Assembly (NCBI RefSeq): GCF_020520425.1
Contig: NC_079491.1
Span: 45,746,027-45,810,026, forward strand
DNA: 64,000 nt
Source: Spinacia oleracea
Taxonomy: Eukaryota; Streptophyta; Magnoliopsida; Caryophyllales; Amaranthaceae
Direction of reading: 5' to 3'
The notes under the pieces are model-generated. The model did not search any database and was not told the origin of the DNA. It saw only the letters and a program-made list of their open reading frames with translations. Shown in pieces: positions 25,401 to 34,112 of the stretch. Position numbers and translations under genes: made by a program. Positions within the stretch are counted from its first letter, which is position 1, and the number at the start of each line of letters is the position of its first letter.

Positions 25401-27631
25401 CTCCAATTCCATTTCCTTGATCCTCTTGTTATGGCCCACCAAAGTTATCTATCACATCTTGGGAGAAGCTAGCAAAGCATTCCATGAACATCTGAAATAC
25501 TCCCATCGTGACGGGTGCGGAGATTGGAGCTCCAGAGTCGCAAACCACAGAGTCACACATGCGCTGTAGGGGTGTACAAGACCCAAAAAAGTGTTATGGC
25601 CGTGGTGCATGCATCTTTAGTGTGGATAATTATTTGAAAAGATCCTGAGTATTCTCATCCAGTGGTGGAGCCGTGGAGTAGTCGGAATGGAAGCTTGCTT
25701 CTGAGATAAATACCCGTCCTCATTATGGTACCCATGTGTGGAGTAGGAGCAAACAACCAATCACCATCTCGAGGGTAGGTAAGAGCATAAGGTACCCTTT
25801 GAGAATCCTTAACTTCACCATACATGTCAACAACCAATCACAATTTTCCATCTTACGATTGACTCCATCAAGGATTGCAAAAGTGGTCAACATCCCAAAG
25901 GAAGGCTAATTGACTCCTCTGTGCCTAGCAAAGATAGTGACAAAACTTCTAACAGTTTTAGGCTTTTTTCCCTATTTTTATCCCAAATAAAAGCTTCAAT
26001 TGGGAATTTCAAAAATCAAGTTGACCCATCTTGTTCTTGTCACCATGCATAAACCACAATTGCATTCTGGAACCCCATAATGTAAACTTGTCCCATCGCC
26101 CCCCCTCCGGGTGAAGCACTTAAAGTAAGAATCAATCAAAAAGACAAAGAATCGGGTTTACAAGGGAGAGAGCTTTTGTGGAATTAACTTTCAAATGGTT
26201 CAGACAGATTTCCTCTTTTTAAAAGATATTTGGATGTTATTGTTCCCCATCTTTATCTCCCCAAAAAGAATCAAACTCCTTTGGAACCAATGGTCCCGTC
26301 ACAAGGCCACCTCTTTCGAACTCATGGTTTCTCCACCCCGTCAAGGTAGAAAGATACATCACCCTCCTCCAAAACAACTTCGGGGGAGGTAAGAAAGTCG
26401 ACTACTACTTTCGGGTAAATCGGTAAACGTCATCCTTCAAGTTAAGAACCTTGAACCATTTACATTCCCTTCCAAATTATTGCATGCAACTTCCAAACCC
26501 TATTACCTTGGCGTCATAGATCGAGTAATGAAGTGTGGGCTTGATTTTCGTCCTTGAAGGGTATGCTAATGTCTTATTAAGGTTTTCTCAAAGGTGGGAA
26601 AGTGGGGTGGTATAAGGAAAGGTAAGTGGAGTAGTGTTTGAGGTGGATGGATTTTTTTTTTTTTTGTTGGTTTGGTTGATTTATTTCTTGTTTTACGAGG
26701 TGGATTTCGCGTCCCCGCACCGGAATTTTTTATATTTTTTGGTTGGAGGCTCCACTTCAAACACTATTCCAAGTTGCCTCACTCCAGTCACTCTGACTTT
26801 CCACGGTTAAGCAAACCTTGACAAGTCTTAGCATGGTCCATCAAGGACAAGAAATCAAGCCTACATTTCATTACTCTAGCCTATGATGCTAAGGTACTAG
26901 GTGCAGACGGTTGTATACAAGAACCTGGAAGGATGTATGTATTGTCAAGGTTTTTCACTTGAAGGATGACATTTACCGTGTTTTAGTGGTCAAATTTCTT
27001 GCCTCCGTCGATGTTGTTCGGTGGAGGGTGATGCATCATTTCACCTTGACGGGGTGGAGAAGACCGTGAGTCCGAAGGAGGTGAATGAAAGCAAGATGAG
27101 TTTGTGTCTGAGAAACTGACTTAGTTTTTGCATTGCATAGCGTAGGAAATATCTGGTCGGGTTAATTAATGCACCTAAGGAGAAGACAGTAAGATAATTT
27201 AGCATGTATTTTCTGCAGAATGTTCAGCATTATCCTAGATGACTCAAGGCTAATACTGTTTGTTAAACTTCGTTCCACATGCTGGTGAACTTTACTGCAA
27301 AATTTTCATTTATAATTGCTGACATTTTGATTGAAAATCTGAAGATATGAAAAACGTTTGTAGTTTTTTTTTTTTTTTTTCCGTTTTCTAGTAAATTAGT
27401 TCTTGCTGAAGTTGGATTAATTTTTTTTTAAATCTTGTGAATGAGCAGAGCTGCATAGAACTCGGTGTGCGGAAGTTCAATGTGAATACAGAGGTAAGGA
27501 AGGCGTACATGGAGTCGTTAACCAATAATCATGGGAAAGATGTTGTAAATGTTATGACTTTTGCCAAGGACGCTATGAAAGCTGTTGTTGTGGAAAAGAT
27601 GCGTCTGTTTGGATCCAGCGGAAAAGCTTGA
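1474..27631 (+). CDS. Fused 3-hydroxyisobutyrate dehydrogenase-like x2 / DUF1537 kinase / class II aldolase (5' end missing)
   Basis: Ortholog-like to the Arabidopsis At1g18270 'ketose-bisphosphate aldolase class-II family' fusion. Visible coding exons: 1474-1555, 4282-4357, 4471-4517, 4643-4837, 6074-6149, 7004-7084, 7289-7369, 7524-7594, 8070-8124, 8214-8262, 8792-8929, 14016-14097, 14184-14262, 14704-14750, 14997-15208, 15453-15540, 15649-15765, 15848-15966, 16051-16123, 16226-16345, 16729-16797, 16925-17095, 17208-17255, 17446-17587, 18464-18561, 19699-19843, 20022-20110, 20197-20307, 22950-23024, 23579-23644, 23761-23949, 24041-24151, 24743-24823 and 27449-27631. All junctions are GT-AG and every phase is consistent, giving about 1154 residues to a TGA. 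About 220 N-terminal residues of the usual ~1370 are absent. No stop or frameshift was found, so the gene looks functional. The substrate is inferred only from the families: probably oxidation, phosphorylation and aldol cleavage of a C4 acid sugar or related hydroxyacid. Confidence 0.9.
2809..3951. mobile_element. Non-autonomous MULE (1.14 kb) with 9-bp target duplication
   Basis: The element starts GGAATTTTTGTCAGAAATGA and ends with the reverse complement of nearly the same sequence. The inverted ends stay similar for about 215 bp (to about 3025 and from about 3735). A perfect 9-bp duplication TAAATTTTT flanks it (2800-2808 and 3952-3960), diagnostic of the Mutator superfamily. The interior is A-rich then CT-rich and encodes no transposase; the 143-codon frame inside looks incidental. 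It lies in the intron 1556-4281 of the fused gene. Confidence 0.9.
3989..4162 (+). mobile_element. Au-like SINE, full length, with 21-bp target duplication
   Basis: The body contains the Au-SINE-like block GGTCAATTGGAAACAACCTC, then GGGGTAAGGTTGCGTACG and GAGGCAATGGGGTAATGATA, and ends in an (ATAATG)n tail. The 21-bp direct repeat starting AATAATTATTTATC flanks it exactly (3968-3988 and 4163-4183). It begins only 37 bp after the MULE at 2809-3951, in the same intron. Relation to Au SINEs is by recollection of the family; the target duplication is seen directly. Confidence 0.85.
6468..6635 (-). mobile_element. Second Au-like SINE copy, opposite orientation
   Basis: The reverse complement matches the SINE at 3989-4162 along its whole length, including GGTCAATTGGAAACAACCTC and GAGGCAATGGGGTAATGATA, with an ATG/ATA-rich tail now at the left. 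Several substitutions separate the copies and I found no clear target duplication, so it is probably the older insertion. It lies in the intron 6150-7003. Confidence 0.85.
10395..10432 (-). mobile_element. Helitron 3' terminus (minus orientation)
   Basis: On the minus strand the sequence has a perfect 14-nt palindrome CGTGCAATTGCACG, then about 11 nt, then CTAG followed by T. This is the hairpin plus CTRR|T ending of plant Helitrons. The corresponding 5' TC end, to the right, was not identified. Confidence 0.45.
10545..10711. mobile_element. Tourist-like (PIF/Harbinger) MITE, 167 bp
   Basis: Imperfect terminal inverted repeats GGCTCAGTTCTGTTCGACTT and the complement of AAGTCCAATAGAATGGAGGC are flanked by the 3-bp duplication TTA (10542-10544, 10712-10714). 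The interior has the GTTCAGTTAAGTTCAG words also found in the larger element at 21034-22111. Confidence 0.65.
18907..19573. mobile_element. Probable MITE with ~45-bp inverted ends, nested host of a Stowaway
   Basis: The left end TTTCTCCGTTCTTTATGAAT with downstream ACATTTTGACT is matched in reverse complement at the right end near 19530-19573 (CGTTCTTTC, then ACATTTTGACT). I could not define the target duplication, so the limits are approximate. It sits in intron 18562-19698. Confidence 0.5.
19071..19356. mobile_element. Stowaway-like MITE, 286 bp
   Basis: Terminal repeats CTTCCTCCGGGTTTTTTCTA and, in complement, AAAATAAAACAGAGGAAG, each bordered by TA (19069-19070 and 19357-19358). This is the Tc1/mariner-type target site. 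It is inserted inside the inverted-repeat element 18907-19573. Confidence 0.8.
21034..22111. mobile_element. Tourist-like (PIF/Harbinger) element, ~1.08 kb including nested MITE
   Basis: The left end GGCCCTTTTCTTTTG is matched in reverse complement by AAAAAGAACAGGGCC at the right end, with TTA duplicated on both sides (21031-21033, 22112-22114). The interior is made of TTCAGTTAAGTTCAG-like words. A 255-bp Stowaway (21420-21674) is nested within it. No transposase is encoded. It lies in intron 20308-22949. Confidence 0.75.
21420..21674. mobile_element. Stowaway-like MITE, 255 bp, nested
   Basis: The ends CTCCCTCCGTTTTATAATGA and the complement of CATTATGTAATGGAGGAAG are bordered by TA (21418-21419, 21675-21676). 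It is nested in the Tourist-like element 21034-22111. Confidence 0.85.
23249..23276 (+). repeat. Short GT-rich microsatellite
   Basis: An imperfect (GT)n tract interrupted by TTT and CGT, within intron 23025-23578. A 36-bp direct repeat ending ACACGCTCCCAAGATT occurs just downstream (near 23318-23353 and 23389-23424). Confidence 0.7.
24824..26307 (+). other. Unrecognised left part of the last intron
   Basis: Non-coding between the aldolase exons at 24743-24823 and 27449-27631. The 25.3-26.2 kb part is less AT-rich and looks like decayed transposon sequence. No frame longer than 66 codons is open and I could not assign a family. Confidence 0.5.
26308..27083. repeat. Long inverted repeat (~330-bp arms, ~110-bp loop)
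   Basis: The left arm 26308-26640 and right arm 26752-27083 are imperfect reverse complements. Paired blocks include TTCTCCACCCCGTCAAGG, CGTCATCCTTCAAGT, CTTGATTT with TCCTTGA, and AGTGTTTGA. The RNA of this intron could fold into a hairpin several hundred base pairs long. It may be a foldback element or an inverted duplication of a transposon end; I see no clear target duplication. Confidence 0.75.
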
Positions 27632-28260
27632 AGATATTGTGAAAGGCCAAATTCCATTTTTTGGAGTTGGTAAAATCGCTCAACAGTCAACACATTTTTT
27701 TTACAATTTTACAATAAGACAGTGATAGTCGGATTTTAGTGTATACCACTAGATCTCGAAATAATTGTCAGTGTAATGGTGTAATTTAAAATGTTAGTGT
27801 GACAAGTATAGACGGACAAAAAAAAAATTGTATTACGTGTGGTGCCCGAATGCAGTACAATTACAATTTTCGATATGTAATGGAACTTCCCATGAGAAGT
27901 TATTACTCAAGTGGACGAAACAAACACTTATGTAGAGCAGCACCATCCTCACCTAACTAGTGGTATTTTTCTACTGGCTGGTAATTTTACCCTAAACTAT
28001 TGGATGTTCGATCCATCCGGCCCGATTATATGGATGAAAATCTGATTGCACCCCGATTTTAATCGGGTGGTGGATCGGGCTGGATCTGGGTGGACATAAA
28101 TCCAACCCACCACTCGATCCACTATCCAACCCACCCATTTTTTTAGTATAATTTTTTTTATTTTTAAATCTAAAGTTATGTTTGTCTAAAACCCCAGTGG
28201 TGAAATATAGTGTTTCATTTCACCTTCTATCACGCAGTCACACTTCTCTTTCTCTCTCCT
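27632..28260. other. 3' UTR of the fused gene and repeat-derived spacer
   Basis: The 3' UTR starts after 27631. Near 28010-28145 is a CCACCC/GGGTGG-rich patch (GATCGGGCTGGATCTGGGTG) of the kind found in plant non-autonomous hAT-like repeats. I could not define its ends. No ORF. Confidence 0.5.
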
Positions 28261-28810
28261 ACATCCTCCCATTAGTCAACCAACGAAACCAATTAGTTAA
28301 ATAATGGAACTAATTAATTGCAATTGAACCAATTAGTTAAGCAATGAAACTAATAAGTTTACAGATATAAAAATATAATTTGTTAAGCCTGAAATTTCAA
28401 TTAGTTAAGCCTGAAGTTCAATTAGTTAAGCAATGGAATCAGTTAGTTAATCAATGAAACCAATTAGTTAACCAGTGGTACCAATTAGTTAAGCACTATA
28501 ACCAAATAGTTGAACAATGAAACCAATTAGTTAAGCACTAAAACTAATTACTTAAGCAATGAAACCAACTAGTTAAGCAATGAAGTCAATTAGTTAAGTA
28601 TTGGTACTATTTAGTTGGACAATAAAACCAATTAGATAAGCAACAAAATTAATTAGTTAAGTAATGAAACCAATTAGTTTAGCAATGAAATCCATTAGTT
28701 AAGTCTGAAATTCAATTAGTTAAGCAAAGAAACCAATTAGTTAAGCAATGAAACCAACTAGTTAAGCAATGAAGTCTATTAGTTAAGCAATGAAACCAGT
28801 TAGTTATGAT
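28261..28810 (+). repeat. Degenerate ~20-bp tandem repeats (ATTAGTTAAGCAATGAAACC)
   Basis: About 25 imperfect copies of a 19-22 bp unit with core TTAGTTAAGCAATGAAACC. Copies vary by several bases and there are no unique spacers of constant length, so it is a minisatellite and not a CRISPR array. Confidence 0.85.
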
Positions 28811-28969
28811 TTCAGGAGCTTTAGTTACGTGTTTCTAAGTTTAGTTTTTATAAGGTCTAGTTAAGAATAATCGTGTTTTAGTTAAGATTAAATCGATTAA
28901 TGAAAAAACTTTACTAGTGAACCTAAAGTGACATTATATTGGGCTAGGTGTAATTTTTTGGGCTTTGAC

Positions 28970-29345
28970 CCAACCTTTCCTTGGAAAAGCCCTGAAATTT
29001 TAATCTTAACTAAAACGACTTTATTTTTAACTAAAACGATATATTTCTTAACTAAATATAACAAAATTATAACTAAAACAAAAACCGACTTAAATGCAAA
29101 ACATGAGTCATTTCAAGGCTTTAGTTAACAATTTCAGGAAAAAAAATTAATCTTAACTAAACGACTTTATTTTTAACTAAAACGATACAGTATCTTAACT
29201 AAATATAATACAATTATAACTAAAACAAAAATCAACTTAAATGCAAAACAATGTAACTAAAACATTTTTTCATAACTAAATATAACAACAGTATAACTAA
29301 AAATAAATTACTGTTAACTAAAACCAATTTAATCATACTAAACTA
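28970..29345 (+). repeat. TAACTAAAAC-type tandem repeats, complement of the preceding array
   Basis: About 15 copies of CTTAACTAAAACGA / ATAACTAAAAC words. The core TAACTAA is the reverse complement of the TTAGTTA core of the array at 28261-28810. One block, ACTTTATTTTTAACTAAAAC, recurs at about 29010 and 29165. Confidence 0.8.
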
Positions 29346-29406
29346 AATCAATAATTACTTAAAAAGAGGGGACTTGTTAAGGAGAAAGAAAAGGAAAAGA
29401 TGAATG

Positions 29407-29660
29407 ATGAATGATGCAGACAAAACAGTTGAATCATGGCTTAGAAATGTAGTCAGCATTTTATACAATGTGGAGGACATGCTGGATGTTTTGTCCTATG
29501 AGAAACAAAGCGACGTTGTCATGAAGAGAAGTCCCAAAAGTCACTTGTTCTGGCCTTTGAGATAACCGTAAGATTGGCAACTGGATTAGTAGGATCAATA
29601 CTAACATTGACCAAGCCTTGAAAGAGGCTCAAACCATTTCTCAGCTCAGGGGTCTAATGC
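29407..29660 (+). pseudogene. Fragment of a CC-NLR disease-resistance gene (Rx_N domain)
   Basis: ATG at 29407 opens 52 codons to a TAA at 29563-29565 that read TVESWLRNVVSILYNVEDML followed by DVLSYE. This matches the WLr..ayDveD.lDe core of the plant Rx N-terminal coiled-coil domain. A second frame to about 29660 continues with WISRINTNIDQALKEA, the usual following helix, so a frameshift and stop break the domain. There is no NB-ARC or LRR region. It is a dead fragment, perhaps carried here by a transposon. Confidence 0.65.
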
Positions 29661-29891
29661 ACTTCCCACTGGCAGCTGCAACAAACATTATTACCAGTGA
29701 ATTTGTCGACCGCCATAGCATGATGGATCAGGCAGCGCCGTCGATAAGCTGACCACCAGCCGCCATAAAACAACGAATATTCAACCTCCGGTCGCAGTTG
29801 TTGCAAAGAGGCGAATCGCCGCCTCTGTTCCCCTGCACCGCAAGATCTCCGGTCGAAGGGGAGGAGCTCAGGCAGCGGCAACGACAGCAGG

Positions 29892-30000
29892 TGAATAATC
29901 AAAATCAAAAACCTAAATCAAAATCCTAAAATCAAAAACCTAAATCAAAATCCTAAAATCAAAAACCTAAACCTAAATCAAAATCTTAAAATCAAAATCC
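29892..30000 (+). repeat. ~27-bp tandem repeats (AAATCAAAATCCTAAAATCA)
   Basis: About four copies of a unit built from AAATCAAAATCCTAAAATCA and AAAACCT, slightly degenerate. Confidence 0.8.
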
Positions 30001-30200
30001 AAATGAACGGCGAGGAAGAGAGGTCGGCGGAAAATCTTCTATGGAAGGCAACGAATTTGAGAAGAGAGAGGGGGAGCGCGCATGAGGAGGAAAGAGCTGA
30101 GGCAGGGGTTTGAGTAATTTTGAACGAGATGAACCAGGAGAGAGGAGAGGGGAGGGGAGCTTCAGGCTCGAATTGAATGAAAAACGAAGAAAAAAAACTA

Positions 30201-30208
30201 TATTTATA
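30201..30208 (-). promoter_or_regulatory. Possible minus-strand TATA box of a gene relic
   Basis: The minus strand reads TATAAATA after a CACGCG-rich segment. It is followed toward lower coordinates by a CT-rich, 5'-UTR-like stretch (30170-30000). No intact coding region follows, so this is at most a relic promoter next to the left end of the MULE. Confidence 0.25.
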
Positions 30209-30291
30209 TTGCGCGTGACCCCACGCGCGCGTGGGCAAACCATGTGGTCTGACAGACGCGTGAGCGTCAGGCCGCCTGACAGTAAAGTTAC

Positions 30292-30431
30292 GAGTAAACA
30301 GGTCTGAAGGTCCCTAAACTTTGCCAAAAGGAGCAGTTTAGTCCCTCAAGTTTCAAAAGGAGCATTTAGGTCCCTCAAAATGGATGGAAAACGCTGCTTT
30401 TTGTTTTCCGTCACTAACGTCCGTTAAAATG
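30292..30431 (+). repeat. Left TIR of the large MULE
   Basis: Begins GAGTAAACAGGTCTGAAGGT and ends near CGTCCGTTAAAATG. It matches the right TIR in reverse complement over all 140 bp with few differences. Confidence 0.92.
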
Positions 30432-30676
30432 CATTTAAATTAAAAGGAAACTAAATAAAAGCCACTAAACGACAAAAAAACAGTTACATTTACCATTTAC
30501 CAATAATTAAATAAAGGGAAACCCATTTAAGTTAGCTTTTTACAAAAATATAGCCGTTGGACCTCTCAAAAAACAGAATATTAAACATTCCATGCACACA
30601 GCAACAAAAAAACACTTCAAAAAAAAAATCTTTCTTCTCCATCTTCTGCTCTGTGTTTTTTCTCTGTTGCTCCACC

Positions 30677-31238
30677 ATAGCTGACTCTTCTCAACAAAAA
30701 GGTATTTTTCTGCCATTTTTTTTGTAAATCTTAAGTTAGCTTACTTTAACAATAATTAAACATATTTAGGAATAAATTATTAAAAAGTAATTTATTTGCA
30801 GAATGATGAACAGGGCTATCTCTTTGTTCCAATAGTGATAATGAACACCCTAAGAAGTGCTACTGTGGATTCACAGTATCCATTCAAAGGGCATGGACAA
30901 AAGAAAATCCCGGAAGGAGGTTCATTGCTTGTCCAGATTATGATGTTGAAACAAACAGAAGGGGTTGCATCTTTTTTAGATGGATTGATGAACAAGAACC
31001 CACAACTTGGCAAACAAATGTCATATTAGGGTTAATGCAAGATAAACAAAGCCTTGCTGCTGAAGTTGATAGTTTTAGGATAAAACTTAGTGAAGCTAAC
31101 AATTATGCAAGGAAGAGGGAGTCAGATTATGTGATGAGCAAGATGAAAAGACCTATTAGTGTGAAATGTGAAGTGTGGGTTGTAATCCTAGTGGTTCTGT
31201 TTTTTTTTTATCTGGTTTGTTTTAAGTTAAGTGGGTAG
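30677..31238 (+). CDS. GRF-type zinc-finger protein with C-terminal membrane segment, carried by the MULE
   Basis: Main exon 30814-31238 encodes KKCYCGFTV, then NPGRRFIACPDYD and GCIFFRWIDE. These form a complete GRF zinc finger (C-x-C ... GRRF..C ... C.FF.W). A charged, probably helical stretch (QDKQSLAAEVDSFRIKLSEA) follows, then a C-terminal hydrophobic segment VWVVILVVLFFFYLVCF before TAG at 31236-31238. The upstream exon 30677-30701 (ADSSQQK) joins in phase through GT at 30702 and the acceptor ending at 30813, but the expected ATG there reads ATA. Either the start codon is lost or another upstream start is used. GRF fingers bind nucleic acid in other proteins; the role in the transposon is unknown. 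Confidence 0.7.
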
Positions 31239-31776
31239 GTAAAATGTAATGATCTGCACTAATGAAATGTAATGAAGACTTTAAAATCAATAAAATCTAA
31301 CCTCATGGTCTTTTTTCTAATCTTCTAGCCATTGCAAGATCCTGCAATGCTTGACTTGATATTGTGTGTCCTTGACTTGGTTGAGTCTATGACAATGGGA
31401 AGTCATGTGCAGGGAAGGAGTAGATGATTTTCTCACCCCCATGATCAGAATAGAAAGCTGCAGGAGCTCTTTGCCTCTGTGGTGTGGGGAAATGTTGTGA
31501 TATATGCTGCATTAAAACAAATTAGGAACAAGTTGGCTACAGTTAGTAAAGTAACATGTAAGAAAGAATTTGAGTGTATTGAATCACTTACAGTAGCTAT
31601 TCTTTGATACCCATTTGGGTAGGTATAAATACCCACACCCCTATTGTGCATTGGTATAGCTGAACTGGTTCTTGGGTGTTGTTGCTGTGGTGTGGTCTGT
31701 TCTGCAGTAGCATGATTGTTTCTGTGTTGTTGTTGCTTAGGGGCATTCTTGCAACCCTGTGGCCTATCACACCACA
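31239..31776. other. MULE interior between convergent genes
   Basis: Spacer between the GRF gene (+) and the transposase gene (-). The part adjoining the transposase still encodes, after its stop, the rest of a decayed zinc knuckle (CGVIGH on the minus strand). Otherwise nothing recognisable. Confidence 0.6.
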
Positions 31777-34112
31777 TCAGCTGCATTTCAAGGCACAGCC
31801 TGTTCTCTTCAGCTTACCAGATGTAGTTACCTCTCCAACACCATATCTCCTCTTTGTTTTAGGTCTTCCATTAACCTTTTTCACCTTTGGAGCTACAACA
31901 ATGCTATCAGAATTAGGCCACTCTTGAAGACCATTTAAATGCTCTAACAAAAATTCATATGCCTTCATGTAGATCTGTTTGCAGAAATAGGCATTCACAT
32001 ATTGTTCTGGGTGGTCTACTTTATTCCATATAGCAACAATTCCATGTTTGCATGGAATTACACTCACCTGCCATGCATTGCAACTGCAAGTATGTTGGTT
32101 CAGATCCACCACATACTTAACCTGTGTTGCACCTTCTCTTACTCCATAGCAAAACCCACCATCCCAGTATGCATTCCAACCCCTAGCCCAAATTTTGTGT
32201 TTCTCTAACTGATTTTGGATCCTAGGACACAACATTATCTCCTTTTTCCCAATGAAATCTCTTTTCTTATGCAGTCTTTCCATCAAACCCTCTCTGATAT
32301 CTTCCAACATGGTAATAATATGCTTGTGCCTTGCACTCAAGATGTATGCATTAGACACCTCACTTATATTGTTGTCTACACTGTCACAACAAGATAATGG
32401 AGTGTAGAATGCCCTACACCATTTCTTGTAGTTCCTTTTCATTAGATCTTCAGCAGCTTCATGTGAAATACCCCTCATTACTTCAATGTTTTCATTGAAG
32501 TGATTGACTGTGTTGCTTTTTGCAATAGTCCAGAACTGTTTTCTGAACTCTAAACCACCTCCAAACACTCCCCTAAAGTTACAGTACACATGCCTTGCAC
32601 ACACCCTACTTTCAGCTTGTGGAAACACATTTGCAACAGCAGCAAGTAAACCCTTTTGTTGGTCAGACATGAATGTGTACCCTGCTCCTTCACTAGTGCC
32701 TAAATCAGTAGCTAGAAGTTCCAGAAACCAACTCCATGTGTCAGTGCTCTCAACCTTACAAACAGCCCAAGCCAAAGGGAACATTTGATTGTTTCCATCC
32801 CTCCCAACTGCTACTAACAATTGACCCCCAAATGGTCCCTTTAAGAAACATCCATCAAGTGATATGAAAGGTCTGAATCCTGCCAAGAACCCTTTCCTAA
32901 GTGCCTCAAAACACAAATACAGTCTGTCAAACACATTTGCATCTAACTTCAACTTCGCTGTGTTCCCTGGATTGCTTCTAATTATCTCAGTTGCATACCT
33001 TGGGAGTAATGCATACTGCTCTTTGTATTCACCAACAATGAGTGCTTGACCCCTTCTCCTAGCCCTAGTAGCCTTGTCTTTGCTCACCCTTATACCCTTT
33101 CCTAACCAAATGGTTTCCTGAATATCTTGCACTCTCATGTAAGGGTTAACCTTAAACAGATTCTGATAGTGTTGTGCAATCCAATTTGAAGTCATCTTCT
33201 TAATGATAGGTGTCCTACCACAAGTGTGCTCACTGACAAATGTTTTCACTGTAAATGACCTTCTTCCTCTCTCCCATAAAGCCCAGATTCTCCATTTACA
33301 ACCTTTATCTTTGTGCTCACACTCTGCACAAACCCTAGTGGAATCATTCTTAGAAAATGGAATGTTTCTTCCTTTATCAATTGAATAATCTATGATTGCT
33401 TTCCTAAATGTCTTTGGATTCTCAAACTGTTGCCCAACATAAAAAGTGGCTTCCCTCTCTTCAGTTTCAGTGTTGTTTTGCTTCTGTTTTCCTCTCCCCC
33501 TCTTATGGTATTGTGGTTCAACTAAGTAACCAACATCATCCTCATCTTCTGACTCACTAGGGCTGTCTAAGTCACTGTATCCATCAAAGTCATCCCCTAA
33601 ATTCAGACCACCTTCTACTTTACTTTCTGCTAGTTTTTTCAGCATTACCAACTCCTCAACATAAGCCTTTTCCCTTCTCATATCATCAGATATCTTAGAC
33701 CTAGCAGTGGCTAATTCATCATCATCCTCATCTATACCCTCTGAATCATGATCAATTTCAGGTTGAGGTTCATTTTGAGGTTGAATTTGAGGTTCAATTT
33801 GAGGTTTGTATGCAGTTTGTTTGGGTGGGAGTAATGTAAAAGGTGGTTCCACATAATCAGAATCTAAGTCAACTACATCAGTATTCAACAACTCAAGGAA
33901 GCTACCTCTCCCTCCTCCCCCTCCTCCCCCTCCTCCCCTCCTGTTTAGGTTAAAGTTGTAGGTGGGTTTGATTTTATGTTCAAAGTATATATGAATGCTT
34001 TTGTATTCAAAAAGTAAAGCTAAGAAAGGGTCACAAGTACTACTATCAAAACCTAAAAACCTAACCCCATTCTTGAATTCTTTCCTAGGGTCCCAGAAAT
34101 GTACTTTCTCTA
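31777..34112 (-). CDS. MULE (MuDR-type) transposase, main coding part, N-terminus cut off by retrotransposon
   Basis: The frame is open from 34112 down to TGA at 31777-31779, with the first in-frame ATG at 33891 (704 codons). Upstream in-frame residues KVHFWDPRKEFKNGVRFLGF belong to the MULE N-terminal domain. After an acidic linker come a MuDR DNA-binding-type region (VGQQFENPKTFRKAIIDYSI), the DDE core (ISLDGCFLKG, then TFMSDQQKGLL and CARHVYCNF) and a SWIM zinc finger (CSCNAWQVSVIPCKHGIVA). A GRPKTKRR C-terminus follows. The stop falls inside a CCHC knuckle: the bases after it still encode CGVIGH. With the N-terminal exon 12 kb away beyond the inserted retrotransposon, this copy should be inactive. 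Confidence 0.9.

Larger units (their letters stand above)
20197..27631 (+). other. Module 4: class II (zinc) fructose-bisphosphate-aldolase-like domain
   Basis: The domain opens with GGYAVGAFNVYNLEG (20197-20307). It contains the zinc/catalytic block VHFDHGT (23579-23644), VMVDGSH and EAELGRLSG (23761-23949), the zinc-ligand histidine in CIGNVHGKYP (24041-24151), LVLHGASG (24743-24823) and the phosphate-binding GVRKFNVNTEVR in the last exon. The protein ends LFGSSGKA followed by TGA at 27629-27631. All metal-binding histidines expected for class II aldolases are readable, so catalysis is likely retained. The last intron (24824-27448) is 2.6 kb and contains a large inverted repeat. Confidence 0.9.

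Noticed and set aside
26195..26392. 65-codon open frame (+) in the last intron
   Set aside because: Overlaps the inverted repeat, has no homology I recognise and ends by chance.
28261..28810. CRISPR-like array
   Set aside because: Repeats are degenerate and contiguous, without unique spacers, in a plant genome.
29978..30327. 86- and 111-codon frames (-) before the MULE
   Set aside because: CT-rich leader-like sequence open in two frames; one runs into the MULE TIR. No protein character.
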